Positions 17,272 through 26,917 are shown, counted from the first letter of the stretch. The stretch is DNA of 64,000 bases from Multivorans sp965232105 (GCA_965232105.1 OZ246956.1:4092001-4156000); one strand, 5' to 3'. Numbers and translations: made by a program. Notes: a model not told the origin generated them from the letters alone.

Positions 17272-17699
17272 TCGCCGTCGATACGAACGTGCTCGTCTAC
17301 GCCCACCGTCGGGAGTCGCCGAAGCACCAATCCGCGTGCTCGCGTTTGATCGAACTCGCCGAGTTCACGGCCCAATGGGCGATCCCGGTGTTCTGCCTGA
17401 CCGAGTTCATGCGGCTGGTGACCCATCCTCGCCTGTTCGATTCGCCCCACTCGGCGGACGAGGCCTGCAACGCGGTGTCTCGCCTGCTGGCCTCGCCGCG
17501 CCTGACTCTGCTCCGACCTGGTCCCGACTATCCGGAACTGCTGTTCGAAGCCATTCGCGAGGCGAACGCGATCGGCAACCTCGTCTTCGACGCCCAGATC
17601 GTCGCGCTCTGCCGGGAGCACGGAGTCTCCAGGTTGTTGACGGAGGACCGCGACTTCGACCGCTTCAGGGGGCTGCGCGCGGAGCGGCTTGAGCCATGA
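17268..17699 (+). CDS. VapC-type PIN-domain toxin
   Basis: The 143-residue PIN nuclease has all expected acidic residues: Asp5 (MIAVDTNVLVYAH), Glu46 (LTEFMRL), Asp108 (GNLVFDAQIVA) and Asp127/Asp129 (LLTEDRDF). VapC toxins cleave tRNA or rRNA and are silenced by VapB. It begins at TTG inside the vapB stop. The Asn and Val near Asp108 fit the TTHA/Sll0205-like PIN group with a variable substrate. The complete active site argues that it is functional. Confidence 0.85.
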   Translation: MIAVDTNVLVYAHRRESPKHQSACSRLIELAEFTAQWAIPVFCLTEFMRLVTHPRLFDSPHSADEACNAVSRLLASPRLTLLRPGPDYPELLFEAIREANAIGNLVFDAQIVALCREHGVSRLLTEDRDFDRFRGLRAERLEP

Positions 17700-17762
17700 G
17701 CCGACCCGGCGCGGGGACTGGCGCCGTGACTGGCTAGACTCCCCAACCGGAGGTCACCCCGA

Positions 17763-18251
17763 ATGTCCGCGACACACATGCTTCGCCCGGCCGGCGGTTT
17801 CCCCGTCGCGGCCTCTATCCTGCTCCTGGGTTTCGCCTCGCTGGCGCCGATTCCGGCCGCCGGCGCCGAGAAGGACCCGGTCTTCGCCACCCGCGGCAAC
17901 GTCGCCATCCGCGGCTACGACCCCGTGGCCTACTTCACGGAAGGGGAAGCCGTGAAGGGCCGCAAGGAGTTCACCCTCGGCTGGCAGGGCGCCGACTGGC
18001 GCTTCGCGAGCGAGGAGAACCGCGATCTCTTCGACGACGACCCGGAGAAGTACGCGCCGCAGTACGGCGGCTACTGCGCCTGGGCGGTGAGCCGCAACTA
18101 CACCGCGCCCACCGACCCGGACGCGTTCACCGTCGTGGGCGACAAGCTCTACCTGAACTACAACAGGAAGATCATGGAGCAGTGGCTCGAGAACCGCGAC
18201 GCGAACATCGAGAGCGCCGACGGGAACTGGCCGACCGTGCTGAAGGAGTAG
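17763..18251 (+). CDS. secreted YHS-domain protein
   Basis: The 162-residue protein has a Sec signal (ASILLLGFASLAPIPAAGA) and a YHS-like core: IRGYDPVAYF near residue 50, WRFASEENRDLFDDDPEKYAPQ, then YGGYCAWAV. The single Cys and the YxxHC-like region suggest metal or haem handling, but family members of this type lack an assigned reaction. GGAGG lies 8 bases before the ATG. A possible -10 (TAGACT at 17735-17740) lies 22 bases upstream. It stands alone between the VapBC operon and the nuclease pair. Confidence 0.82.
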   Translation: MSATHMLRPAGGFPVAASILLLGFASLAPIPAAGAEKDPVFATRGNVAIRGYDPVAYFTEGEAVKGRKEFTLGWQGADWRFASEENRDLFDDDPEKYAPQYGGYCAWAVSRNYTAPTDPDAFTVVGDKLYLNYNRKIMEQWLENRDANIESADGNWPTVLKE

Positions 18252-18328
18252 GCGTCTATCCCCTACCACACCGGCCGCGCCGTCACATTCGCCGACCGAT
18301 GCCGCGCCCCGCCCGCTGAGGTTCGCAG

Positions 18329-19528
18329 ATGAAGCTCCTCGCCTTCAGCGACGTCCACCTGGACTCGAAGTTCGGCTGGGCGAACCGACACGTCGCCCGC
18401 CGGCAGCGGCAGCGGCTGCGCGAGGGGGTGACCTGGGCGTTCGAGCAGGCACAGGCCGAGGGCGCGGCCGCCGTACTCATCGCCGGCGACCTCTTTGAGC
18501 ATGAACTCGTGTCCCCGGACACGGTGGCCTTTCTGCGTCGGACGTTCGAGCGCGCCGGGCTCCAGGTCTTCGCCGCGCCCGGCAACCACGACCCCGCCAG
18601 CAAGGAAAGCCCCTACCGGCGCCAGGACTGGTCGGACAACGTCCATGTCTTCCGGGAGACGAGATTCACTTCGAGGCGCCTCGACGACGGAGTCACGCTG
18701 TGGGGCGCGGCCCACCGAAAGCCCGTCGACACGCCCGGCTTCTTCGACGACGGCTTCCGGGTCGAGGGTTCATCCGAGCGCGGATCGACGGACGGCGGCA
18801 GCGAGGGCGTCCACATCGCCGTCTTCCACGGCGAAGAGCGCAACGCCGCCTTCCAGGGCCGGCACCGGCACGCTCCCTTCGACAGCGACCAGATCGCGGC
18901 GGCTGGCTTCGACCACGCCGTCGTCGGGCATTCCCACAACCGCGCCGACCGCCCGACCTGGACTCGCCTCGGCGCCCTGGAACAGCTCGCGTTCAACAGC
19001 GCCTACGGCGGCCCCGTTCTACTGGAGGTCGAGAACGGCGAGGTCACGCGGCGCCGGCTGGACCCGCGGCCGCCCTCGCTCCACAGCCTGAGTGTCGACC
19101 TCACCGAGGCGGAAACGGCCGACGAGGCCAGGGAGCGGGTCGCGCGAGCGCTTGCTGACCTGGCCGGCGCTGCGCGCGTCCGGCTGACGGGAGAACCGGA
19201 GAACCTCCATCTTCACACCGACGACTTCGCCGGCGGAACCTTCGACAGGCCGGATGACATCGACCAGGTGCTGGTCGACACCTCCGGTCTGACCCCGCCC
19301 TACGACCTGGAGCAGATCGAGAAGGAACCGACCGTGCGCGGCATGTTCGTGCAGCGAGTCCGAAGAGCCGAACTCGACGAGGAGACGGAGCGACTTGTTC
19401 TGCTCGCCGGCCTGCGCGCGCTCGACGACCGGGACATCGGCGTCCTCGACGAACTCCACCTGCGAGCCGCGGCGACAGGACCGCCGGAGATCGAGCCGGC
19501 AGCCGCGTCGGCCAATGGGGGCTCCTGA
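18329..19528 (+). CDS. SbcD/YhaO-like metallophosphoesterase DNA repair nuclease
   Basis: The 399-residue protein has the calcineurin-like phosphoesterase motifs in order: DVH at residues 8-10, GDLFEHE near 52, GNHD near 88, and GHSHNR near 202. The C-terminal 150 residues form a capping/interaction region. In SbcD/Mre11-type complexes this subunit supplies the Mn-dependent nuclease and pairs with an SMC-like ATPase, which is the next gene. GAGG lies 7 bases before the ATG. Its TGA overlaps the ATG of the next gene (TGATG), so the two are made together. Confidence 0.87.
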   Translation: MKLLAFSDVHLDSKFGWANRHVARRQRQRLREGVTWAFEQAQAEGAAAVLIAGDLFEHELVSPDTVAFLRRTFERAGLQVFAAPGNHDPASKESPYRRQDWSDNVHVFRETRFTSRRLDDGVTLWGAAHRKPVDTPGFFDDGFRVEGSSERGSTDGGSEGVHIAVFHGEERNAAFQGRHRHAPFDSDQIAAAGFDHAVVGHSHNRADRPTWTRLGALEQLAFNSAYGGPVLLEVENGEVTRRRLDPRPPSLHSLSVDLTEAETADEARERVARALADLAGAARVRLTGEPENLHLHTDDFAGGTFDRPDDIDQVLVDTSGLTPPYDLEQIEKEPTVRGMFVQRVRRAELDEETERLVLLAGLRALDDRDIGVLDELHLRAAATGPPEIEPAAASANGGS

Positions 19529-22443
19529 TGAAGATCCTCCGGGTGCGAGCGCACGACTTCGGCAAGCTGAACGGCGCGCTGGATCTGGCACCGGGCCTGT
19601 CCGTCGTTCACGGCCCGAACGAAGCCGGCAAATCGACTTGGCTGCAGGCCATCTTTGCCGGGCTCTGCGGCCGGCGGCGCGGACGCGGCGCGAACACGCT
19701 GGAAGAACGGGAGTTTGAACGGCAGTACGGGCCCTGGAACGGCAAGCCATGGCGGGCGACCGTGAAGTTCGAGCTCGACGACCGTCGCCGCATCGAGATT
19801 CAGCAGCGCGACCTGAAGGCGAAGGAGAGCGTCGCCCACGACGCCGATACCGGCCGCCCGATCGGCGATGAGCTCATCTACAGCGGCAGCATCGACGGCT
19901 CCAGGTTCCTGGGTCTCAACCGCCAGGTGATGCCGTCGACCCTGGTGATCGCACAGGGTGACATCCAGCGGCTACGCCAGAAGAAAGGCGACGAAGCCTC
20001 GGCGCTGCGCGAGGAACTGCAACGGGCTGCCGCCTCGGAGGGCGGCGCCGCGACCGCCGTGCAGGCACTCAGCAATCTCAAGAGCTATGCCGGCACGCGG
20101 GTCGGAACCGAGCGCAAGAACTCTACGCGACCTTTACAGCGGGCAATCGACCGCGCCGCGCGAGCGGACCAGACCCTGGAGGCCGGAAGACGACGACACC
20201 AGGAGCGGGGCCGGATCGAGGACAGCTTGAGAGCCGCCAGCGACCGGGCAGAGCGGGCGAACCTCCTTGTCGAAGCCTGCGAGCAGGTCAGGACCGAGCG
20301 AGAACTGAAGCGGCTCGGCTCCCGGCTCGCGGAGATCGAGCGTCTCGAGGGGCTGTTCCCCGACAGCGAACCGCCTCCCATACCCGCCGAGGCTCCCGAC
20401 GCCGCCAAGGCGAAGGAACTGCGCGAAGCCGCGTTCGAGTACGGCAGACGGCCGGAGGCTCCTCCGGAACCCAAGGGGCCGAGCGTTGAAGAGATGGCCC
20501 GGAAACTCGCCGACCTGCCCGAGGCGGCGGAGGGCGACCGGGAGGTGGCGCCCGAGGTCGCCGCGGCGGCAAGCAGATGGAGGGAGGCGCGCGAGGCGCG
20601 CGCCGTGCGCGAACGGCTCGGCCCGGGCGACCCGCCCCAACCGGCCGCCGCCCCGGCGAGCGAACCGGTTCTCCGGCGTGCCCTCTCGGCCCTGGAGGCG
20701 CCGCCACCGGAACCGTTCGACGACCTGGAGCGACGCGTCGAGGAGTTGGCGCGCGAGGAAGCGGCGCAACGGACAGAGCGACGGGGGCGACTCGAAGCGA
20801 GTTTCGGGCGCTGGCCCTGGATCGGCGCGGTCGGGGGCACGCTGCTGGGCCTGCTGGGGACCCTGGAGATCGTGCCGCGAGCCGTCGGTGCCGGCGGCTG
20901 GTTGCTCGCCGTCCTCGGTTGGATCCTCATCTACATCGCCCAGAAGCGGGCCCGTCTGCCGTCCATGATCGACCACACTGCGGGCATGGACCTGTTCGAC
21001 GCCCGGGCGCAACTCCGCGACCTGAAGAGGCAGCATCGGCGCCGGCGCCACCAGGGGGAGGCCGCGGCACGCGATCTCGCGCCGCTCGGCGTCGAACCCG
21101 ACGTCTCCGCCGTGCGACGTGCGCTGGACGACCTGAGGCGGCGCGATGCATGGGAACGGGAACGCTCGGGTTGGCAGGAACGCGTGGCGTCGGCCCGCGA
21201 GGCCGAGGAGGCTGCCGAGCGGGCCCTGCGCGGGGCGCTTTCCGGCCGGGGCGTCGAAGACGCCGAAGCGCCGGCCGCTGCCCTGCTCGACCGGTATGAA
21301 AGCGCATGCCACCAGAACCTCGCGCTCGCCTCGGGGACGGATCGTCGACAGGCACTAACCGCGCGCCTGGAGGCGCGCCAGCAACTCGACCGGACGGCGG
21401 CGCACGCGCGGAATCAGGGCGAAGCAGCCGAAGCACGTTTTCGGGCGGCCCTCATCGCCGCCGGCTTCCCCGGCGACTCGACGACCGACCCTGAGCAGTG
21501 GGCCGCCGACTGGCTTGAGCAGCGTGAGCGACATCTCCACCTCCTGCGCAACGACTGGGGGCAGATGCAACGGCTCCTCGATGGTCGGACGCGCCAGGAG
21601 CTCCAAACGGAACGCGATGCCCTCTTGAACCGGCTGAACGCGCTCAGCGACACTGGCCTGGTCGATTCCCCGGGCCTGGAAGAGCTGACCGAGGACGCCC
21701 TCGAACGAAAGCTCGCCGACGCCCGGCGAAGCGCCGCCGAGGCGACCAACGAAGCGAGCAACTACGAGGGGCGCCTCGACGCGGACGCAGACCTGCCGCC
21801 GCTGGCCGAGCTCGAGGAAGAGCAGGCCGCCGCCGAACGCGAAGTCGCCCTGCTACGGCGGGCGGCGGCCATCCTGGAAACCGCCCAGGAGCACCTGGAA
21901 GCGGCCCAGGACGAAGTCCACCGCATGCTGGCCCCCGATCTCCGCGAGGCCCTGGCCGAGCACTTGAGTCTGGTGACCGGCGGCCGCTACTCCGATGTGC
22001 GCATTGACCCCGAAGAAGGTCTCGAAGTCCGTCTCGAAGTGGAGGACGGCATCTACCGCCCGGCTACCGAGCTATCCCATGGGACGGTCGACCAGGTCTA
22101 CCTACTGCTCCGCATCGCACTTGCCGAAGCGCTCGGGGACCGAACCGAGTCCGCGCCGCTCTTCCTTGACGACGCGACAGTGCATATCGACACCGATCGG
22201 ACGATGCGCTTTCTCGACCTGCTGCTCGCTCTCAGCAAGGAACGACAGATCGTTGTCTTCACGCAAGAGGAGGAGGTCCGAGAGTGGGCCGAGCGAAGCC
22301 TCGCCGGAGACGCAAAGCACTGCCTGATCGAGCTCGACCGGGATGGCCTTCCACTTCAACCGCGGAGCGAAGCCGACTCGGGAGACGGCGACGGTAGCCG
22401 CGAACCCGCCCCCGCTGCTGAACGCCAGCACTCGCTTCTATAA
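19528..22443 (+). CDS. YhaN/SbcC-like SMC-type ATPase with central membrane hairpin
   Basis: The 971-residue partner of the SbcD-like nuclease. Walker A is GPNEAGKST at residues 29-37; Walker B is PLFLDDATVHID near the C-terminus, preceded by the signature-like ELSHGTVDQVYLLLRIAL. Long coiled-coil arms rich in Arg/Glu fill the middle. Around residues 435-475 are two hydrophobic segments (WIGAVGGTLLGLLGTLEIV and GGWLLAVLGWILIYIA). They replace the zinc-hook apex of SbcC and suggest the coiled-coil tip sits in the membrane, as in YhaN. It probably processes DNA ends at the membrane. Confidence 0.85.
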   Translation: MKILRVRAHDFGKLNGALDLAPGLSVVHGPNEAGKSTWLQAIFAGLCGRRRGRGANTLEEREFERQYGPWNGKPWRATVKFELDDRRRIEIQQRDLKAKESVAHDADTGRPIGDELIYSGSIDGSRFLGLNRQVMPSTLVIAQGDIQRLRQKKGDEASALREELQRAAASEGGAATAVQALSNLKSYAGTRVGTERKNSTRPLQRAIDRAARADQTLEAGRRRHQERGRIEDSLRAASDRAERANLLVEACEQVRTERELKRLGSRLAEIERLEGLFPDSEPPPIPAEAPDAAKAKELREAAFEYGRRPEAPPEPKGPSVEEMARKLADLPEAAEGDREVAPEVAAAASRWREAREARAVRERLGPGDPPQPAAAPASEPVLRRALSALEAPPPEPFDDLERRVEELAREEAAQRTERRGRLEASFGRWPWIGAVGGTLLGLLGTLEIVPRAVGAGGWLLAVLGWILIYIAQKRARLPSMIDHTAGMDLFDARAQLRDLKRQHRRRRHQGEAAARDLAPLGVEPDVSAVRRALDDLRRRDAWERERSGWQERVASAREAEEAAERALRGALSGRGVEDAEAPAAALLDRYESACHQNLALASGTDRRQALTARLEARQQLDRTAAHARNQGEAAEARFRAALIAAGFPGDSTTDPEQWAADWLEQRERHLHLLRNDWGQMQRLLDGRTRQELQTERDALLNRLNALSDTGLVDSPGLEELTEDALERKLADARRSAAEATNEASNYEGRLDADADLPPLAELEEEQAAAEREVALLRRAAAILETAQEHLEAAQDEVHRMLAPDLREALAEHLSLVTGGRYSDVRIDPEEGLEVRLEVEDGIYRPATELSHGTVDQVYLLLRIALAEALGDRTESAPLFLDDATVHIDTDRTMRFLDLLLALSKERQIVVFTQEEEVREWAERSLAGDAKHCLIELDRDGLPLQPRSEADSGDGDGSREPAPAAERQHSLL

Positions 22444-22444
22444 T
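22439..22444 (+). promoter_or_regulatory. TATAAT -10 element for the acyl-CoA carboxylase gene
   Basis: A perfect TATAAT overlaps the TAA stop of the preceding ATPase gene and lies 9 bases before the carboxylase ATG at 22454. There is no Shine-Dalgarno site in between (CGCCGCCCC), so a leaderless mRNA is likely. The -35 region is weak (CTGAAC at shorter spacing). Confidence 0.45.
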
Positions 22445-22453
22445 CGCCGCCCC

Positions 22454-25400
22454 ATGCGCCGTCTCCTGATAGCGAACCGCGGCGAGATCGCGGTACGGAT
22501 AGCCCGCGCGGCGATGGATCTGGGCATCCATACGGTCGCGATCTACTCCGAGGACGACGCGAACGGACTCCACCTGCGAATCGCCGACGAGGCAGTCCCG
22601 CTCGGCGGACGCGGAGTGCCGGCATATCTCGACATCGAGGATGTCGTGGCCCGGGCCACTTCCGCGGACTGCGACGCGATCCATCCCGGCTACGGCTTCC
22701 TGGCCGAGAACGCCGACTTCGCCGCTGCCTGCGCGGAGGCCGGGATCACCTTCGTCGGCCCGCGGCCGGAGGTGCTGGAACTGTTCGGCGACAAGGGCCG
22801 GGCGCGGGCGGCGTCGACCGAGGTGGACGTGCCGGTGCTGCGCGGAACGGACCGGCCGACGACGGTTGAGGAAACGCGGGAGTTCTTCGCCGCCCTGGCG
22901 CCGGGCAAGGCAATGATCGTCAAGGCACTTGCCGGCGGCGGTGGACGCGGAACCCGGATCGTCACGTCGGCCGACGAGATCGAGCAGGCCTACGACCGCT
23001 GCCGGTCCGAGGCCGAACGCTCGTTCGGCAACGGCGGCCTCTACGTCGAGGAACTGGTCCCCCGGGCGCGCCACATCGAAGTCCAGCTTCTGGGCGACGA
23101 AAACGGCGGGCTGGTCGATTTCGGCGAACGCGAGTGCAGCGCGCAGCGCCGTCACCAGAAGGTCGTCGAGACCGCGCCGGCGCCCAATCTCTGCCCCACC
23201 CTGCGCGCCGCGATCGTCGACGCCGCCCTGCGCCTCGGTCGCTCCACGCGGTACAACAGCCTGGGCACCTTCGAGTTCCTGGTCGACGCCGGAGAGAGCA
23301 GCGACGGCGGTAACGGCGGCAGCCCGCAGGACGAAACGCGCGCACGCTTCGCATTCATCGAGGCGAACGCCCGCCTCCAGGTCGAGCACACGGTCACCGA
23401 AGCGGTCACCGGAGTCGACCTGGTCCAGGCTCAACTGCGGCTCGCCGGCGGCGAAACACTCGCGGACTTGGGGCTAGGGACGCCCGACGCCGTCCGCCCG
23501 CGGGGCTTCGCGATCCAGGCCCGCGTCAACCTGGAGACCCTGGACGCCGACGGCGCCGTGCGCCCGTCCTCCGGCGTCCTCGCAGCCTACGAACCGCCGA
23601 GCGGTCCGGGTGTCCGGATCGACGGCTGCGGCTACGCGGGCTACGAGGCGAACCCGGCCTTCGACTCGTTGCTCGCCAAGGTGATCGCGCACTCGCCCTC
23701 GGATGACTTCACCAGCGCCGTGAAGCGAACCTCGCGGGCGCTCGACGAGTTCCGGATCGGCGGCCCGGACACGAACATCCCGTGGCTGCAGGGCGTCCTC
23801 GGCCACCCCGACTTTGCCGCCGGCAAGCTGTACACGCGCTGGCTCGACGACCACGCCGGAGAACTGGCCGAGGCCGCCGGCAACGGCCGGAAGCAGCGCT
23901 TCGTTCCGGCCGCGAGCGCCGGCGGCGCGGCGCCGGGCGCCGGCGATGTGCCGAGCGACGACGCGCGTGGCGGCGGTTTCGCCGGCGCGCGCGTCGACAC
24001 GGTCGATCCTCTCGCCCTGTTCACGTACGACCAGGACACCAAGGCCGCCCAGGCGGATCAACCGGATGCCGTCGGCGAGGCGCCGGCAACATCGGCCGGA
24101 CTCGAAGGAGCGGTCGGCGTCACAGCGCCGATCCAGGGCACGATCGTCGGCATCGACGTCGAAGAGGGCGACGAGGTCCTGCGCGGACAGCAGGTCGCGG
24201 TGATCGAGGCGATGAAGATGGAGCACGTACTGTGCTCCGACACGAGCGGAACGGTGAGCCAGGTCACGATGGCCGTCGGCGACACGATCCGCGAGGGCTA
24301 CCCGCTGGTTTTCGTCGAGGCGGCCGAGGGCGGCGAGGCGGCGGACGCCGCGGAGGAGATCGACCCCGACTACATCCGGCCCGACCTCGAAGAGAACATC
24401 CGCCGCCACGCCTACACCCTGGACGAGAACCGGCCGGAGGCCGTCGCCCGGCGCCGGCGGTTCGGCTTCCGGACGCCCCGGGAGAACATCGAGCAGCTCG
24501 TCGACCCCGGATCGTTCAAGGAGTACTGGCCGCTGATCGTGGCGCGGCAGCACCAGAAGTACAGCGACGAGAAGCTGCGCGAGTACACGCCCGCCGACGG
24601 CGTGGTGGCCGGCACCGCATCGATCAACGGCGACCTCTTCGACGACGAGCACTCCCGGGCGATGGTCCTCTCCTACGACTACACGGTGCTCGCCGGCACC
24701 CAGGGCGGCCGCAACCACTACAAGCAGGACCGCCTGTTCGACCTGGCGAATCGTTTCCGGCTGCCGCTCGTGTTCTTCACCGAGGGCGGCGGCGGCCGGC
24801 CCGGCGACGACTACACGGGGCCGCGGGTCGCTTTCGACACCTACACCTTCACCCAGTTCTCCAAGCTCTCGGGGCTCATTCCCCTGGTCGGCGTGAACAA
24901 CGGCCGCTGCTTCGCCGGCAACACGGCCCTGCTCGCCTGCTGCGACGTGATCATCGCCACCGAGGCGTCGACCATCGCGATGGGCGGCCCGGCGATGATC
25001 GAGGGCGGCGGCCTGGGCGTCTACACGCCGGAGGAAGTCGGCCCGATGTCCTTCCAGGTGCCGAACGGCGTGATCGACATCCTGGTCAAGGACGAGGAAG
25101 CGGCGGTCGAGACGACGAAGAAGTACCTCTCCTACTTCCAGGGGCCGGTCTCCGACTGGGAGGCCCACGACCAGCGGCCGCTCCGCCACGTGATTCCCGA
25201 GAACCGGCTTCGTCTCTACGACATGCAGGAGATCGTTCACACCCTGGCCGACGTCGGCTCGGTACTGGAGATCCGGCCGAAGTTCGGGATCGGCGTGATC
25301 ACCGCCTTCCTCCGGGTCGAGGGGAAGCCGATGGGAGTGATCGCGAACAACCCGCATCACCTGGCCGGCGCGATCGATTCCGACGGCGCGGACAAGGGCG

Positions 25401-25930
25401 CCCGCTTCCTGCAACTCTGCGACGCCTTCGACATCCCGGTGCTCAGCCTGATGGACTGCCCGGGGATCATGGTCGGTCCGGACCACGAGAAGACCGCCCT
25501 GGTCCGTCACTGCGCGCGCATGTTCAACACCGGCGCCAACCTGTCGGTGCCCATGTTCGGCGTCGTCGTGCGCAAGGCCTACGGCCTCGGCGTGCAGGCA
25601 ATGTGCGGAGCGAGTTCGCTGGTCGGCTTCTTCACTGTCGGCTGGCCGACAGCCGAGTTCGCCGGCATGAACATCGAGGGTGCGGTCAAGCTCGGCTACC
25701 GCAAGGAGCTCGCCGCGATCGAGGATCCGGAAGAGCGTCGCCTCGAGTTCGAGCGACGGGTCGAGGCCTCCTACGAGCGTGCAAAGGCCGTCAACTCCGC
25801 GGCTGGAGGTGGCCTCGACGACGTGATCGATCCGGCCGAGACCCGCTCCTGGATCGCCGAGAGCATGAAGCGGCTGCCGCCCACGCCGCCCCGGACCGGC
25901 AAGAAGCGGCCCTACATCGATACCTGGTAA
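22454..25930 (+). CDS. single-chain acyl-CoA carboxylase (biotin carboxylase, BCCP and carboxyltransferase fused)
   Basis: One 1158-residue polypeptide carries all three activities of a biotin-dependent carboxylase. Residues 1-450 are biotin carboxylase (RRLLIANRGEIAVRIARA start, ATP loop KALAGGGGRG, EANARLQVEHTVTEA). A biotinyl domain follows, with biotinylated Lys588 in EAMKMEH. From about residue 650 there is a full carboxyltransferase (FRTPRENIEQLVDPGSF, GGGGRPGDD, then the acyl-CoA-binding half with MDCPGIMVGPDHE). This order matches long-chain acyl-CoA carboxylases (LCC) rather than the separate AccABCD or PccAB subunits. It carboxylates an acyl-CoA with bicarbonate and ATP; the chain length cannot be predicted here. 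The ATG at 22454 is chosen because the family motif begins there. Confidence 0.9.
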   Translation: MRRLLIANRGEIAVRIARAAMDLGIHTVAIYSEDDANGLHLRIADEAVPLGGRGVPAYLDIEDVVARATSADCDAIHPGYGFLAENADFAAACAEAGITFVGPRPEVLELFGDKGRARAASTEVDVPVLRGTDRPTTVEETREFFAALAPGKAMIVKALAGGGGRGTRIVTSADEIEQAYDRCRSEAERSFGNGGLYVEELVPRARHIEVQLLGDENGGLVDFGERECSAQRRHQKVVETAPAPNLCPTLRAAIVDAALRLGRSTRYNSLGTFEFLVDAGESSDGGNGGSPQDETRARFAFIEANARLQVEHTVTEAVTGVDLVQAQLRLAGGETLADLGLGTPDAVRPRGFAIQARVNLETLDADGAVRPSSGVLAAYEPPSGPGVRIDGCGYAGYEANPAFDSLLAKVIAHSPSDDFTSAVKRTSRALDEFRIGGPDTNIPWLQGVLGHPDFAAGKLYTRWLDDHAGELAEAAGNGRKQRFVPAASAGGAAPGAGDVPSDDARGGGFAGARVDTVDPLALFTYDQDTKAAQADQPDAVGEAPATSAGLEGAVGVTAPIQGTIVGIDVEEGDEVLRGQQVAVIEAMKMEHVLCSDTSGTVSQVTMAVGDTIREGYPLVFVEAAEGGEAADAAEEIDPDYIRPDLEENIRRHAYTLDENRPEAVARRRRFGFRTPRENIEQLVDPGSFKEYWPLIVARQHQKYSDEKLREYTPADGVVAGTASINGDLFDDEHSRAMVLSYDYTVLAGTQGGRNHYKQDRLFDLANRFRLPLVFFTEGGGGRPGDDYTGPRVAFDTYTFTQFSKLSGLIPLVGVNNGRCFAGNTALLACCDVIIATEASTIAMGGPAMIEGGGLGVYTPEEVGPMSFQVPNGVIDILVKDEEAAVETTKKYLSYFQGPVSDWEAHDQRPLRHVIPENRLRLYDMQEIVHTLADVGSVLEIRPKFGIGVITAFLRVEGKPMGVIANNPHHLAGAIDSDGADKGARFLQLCDAFDIPVLSLMDCPGIMVGPDHEKTALVRHCARMFNTGANLSVPMFGVVVRKAYGLGVQAMCGASSLVGFFTVGWPTAEFAGMNIEGAVKLGYRKELAAIEDPEERRLEFERRVEASYERAKAVNSAAGGGLDDVIDPAETRSWIAESMKRLPPTPPRTGKKRPYIDTW

Positions 25931-26032
25931 ACCGCACGGTACCCGTCAACCCGCACCGTACCTGGCAGCCGGCAACATCCGGCACGCCGTCCACCCGCCT
26001 TTCAACTTCCACCAACCCGAGAGCTCATCTGA

Positions 26033-26902
26033 ATGTCCTATGAACCGCCCAAGGTCTGGAAGTGGGACGCCGAAAGCGGCGGCCGCTTCGCGAAGATCAA
26101 CCGCCCGATCGCGGGCCCCACGCATGAGAAGGAGCTGCCGGTAGGCGACCACCCCTTCCAGCTCTATTCGCTGGCCACTCCTAACGGGGTCAAGGTCACG
26201 GTCATGTTCGAGGAGCTGCTGGCCCTCGGCCACAGCGGCGCCGAGTACGACGCGTACCTGATCAACATTGGCGAAGGCGACCAGTTCTCGAGCGGGTTCG
26301 TCGCCGCCAACCCGAACTCGAAGATTCCGGCGCTCGTCGACCGGAGCACGGAACCGCCGACGCGGGTCTTCGAGTCCGGCGCGATCCTCCTCTACCTGGC
26401 CGAGAGGTTCGGCGAGTTCCTGCCTGAAGATCACGCGGCGCGGACCGAGTGCCTGTGCTGGCTCTTCTGGCAGATGGGTAGCGCGCCCTACCTGGGCGGC
26501 GGATTCGGCCACTTCTACGCCTACGCCCCCGAGAAGTTCGAGTACGCGATCAACCGCTTCACGATGGAGGTCAAGCGGCAGCTCGACGTGCTGGACCGTC
26601 ACCTGGCCGACTCCGAGTACATGGCGGGCAGCGAGTACACGATCGCCGACATGGCGATCTGGCCCTGGTACGGGGCGCTGGCCGCCGGCAAACTCTACGG
26701 CTCCGCCGAGTTCATCGAGGCGCACACTTACGAGCACGTGAACCGGTGGTCGAGCCAGATCGCCAGGCGCCCGGCGGTCAAGCGCGGCCAGATGGTGAAC
26801 CGCGCCTTCGGCCGGCCCGAGAAGCAGCTCCGCGAGCGCCACGCCGCCAGCGACTTCGAGACCAGGACCCAGGACAAGCTCGAGCCGGCCGAAGACGACT
26901 AG
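26033..26902 (+). CDS. yghU: YghU-type glutathione S-transferase / disulfide-bond oxidoreductase
   Basis: The 289-residue protein matches YghU in length and in order of motifs: YEPPKVWKWD at the N-terminus, NRPIAGPTHEKELPVG, the GSH-binding ATPNGVKV in place of a catalytic Cys/Ser, NPNSKIPAL, and FESGAILLYLAERFG. YghU binds two glutathiones and reduces disulfides or organic hydroperoxides in the cytoplasm. A thioredoxin-like N-terminal fold and a helical C-terminal domain (AGSEYTIADMAIWPWYG) are both complete. It lies 102 bases after the carboxylase and may be on its own transcript. Confidence 0.9.
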   Translation: MSYEPPKVWKWDAESGGRFAKINRPIAGPTHEKELPVGDHPFQLYSLATPNGVKVTVMFEELLALGHSGAEYDAYLINIGEGDQFSSGFVAANPNSKIPALVDRSTEPPTRVFESGAILLYLAERFGEFLPEDHAARTECLCWLFWQMGSAPYLGGGFGHFYAYAPEKFEYAINRFTMEVKRQLDVLDRHLADSEYMAGSEYTIADMAIWPWYGALAAGKLYGSAEFIEAHTYEHVNRWSSQIARRPAVKRGQMVNRAFGRPEKQLRERHAASDFETRTQDKLEPAEDD

Positions 26903-26917
26903 CGCCCCGGCGAGCGG

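Noticed and set aside
23782..26043. Long plus-strand frame within the carboxylase gene
   Set aside because: Different frame from the carboxylase, Arg/Gly-rich composition, and the carboxylase frame carries every conserved motif.
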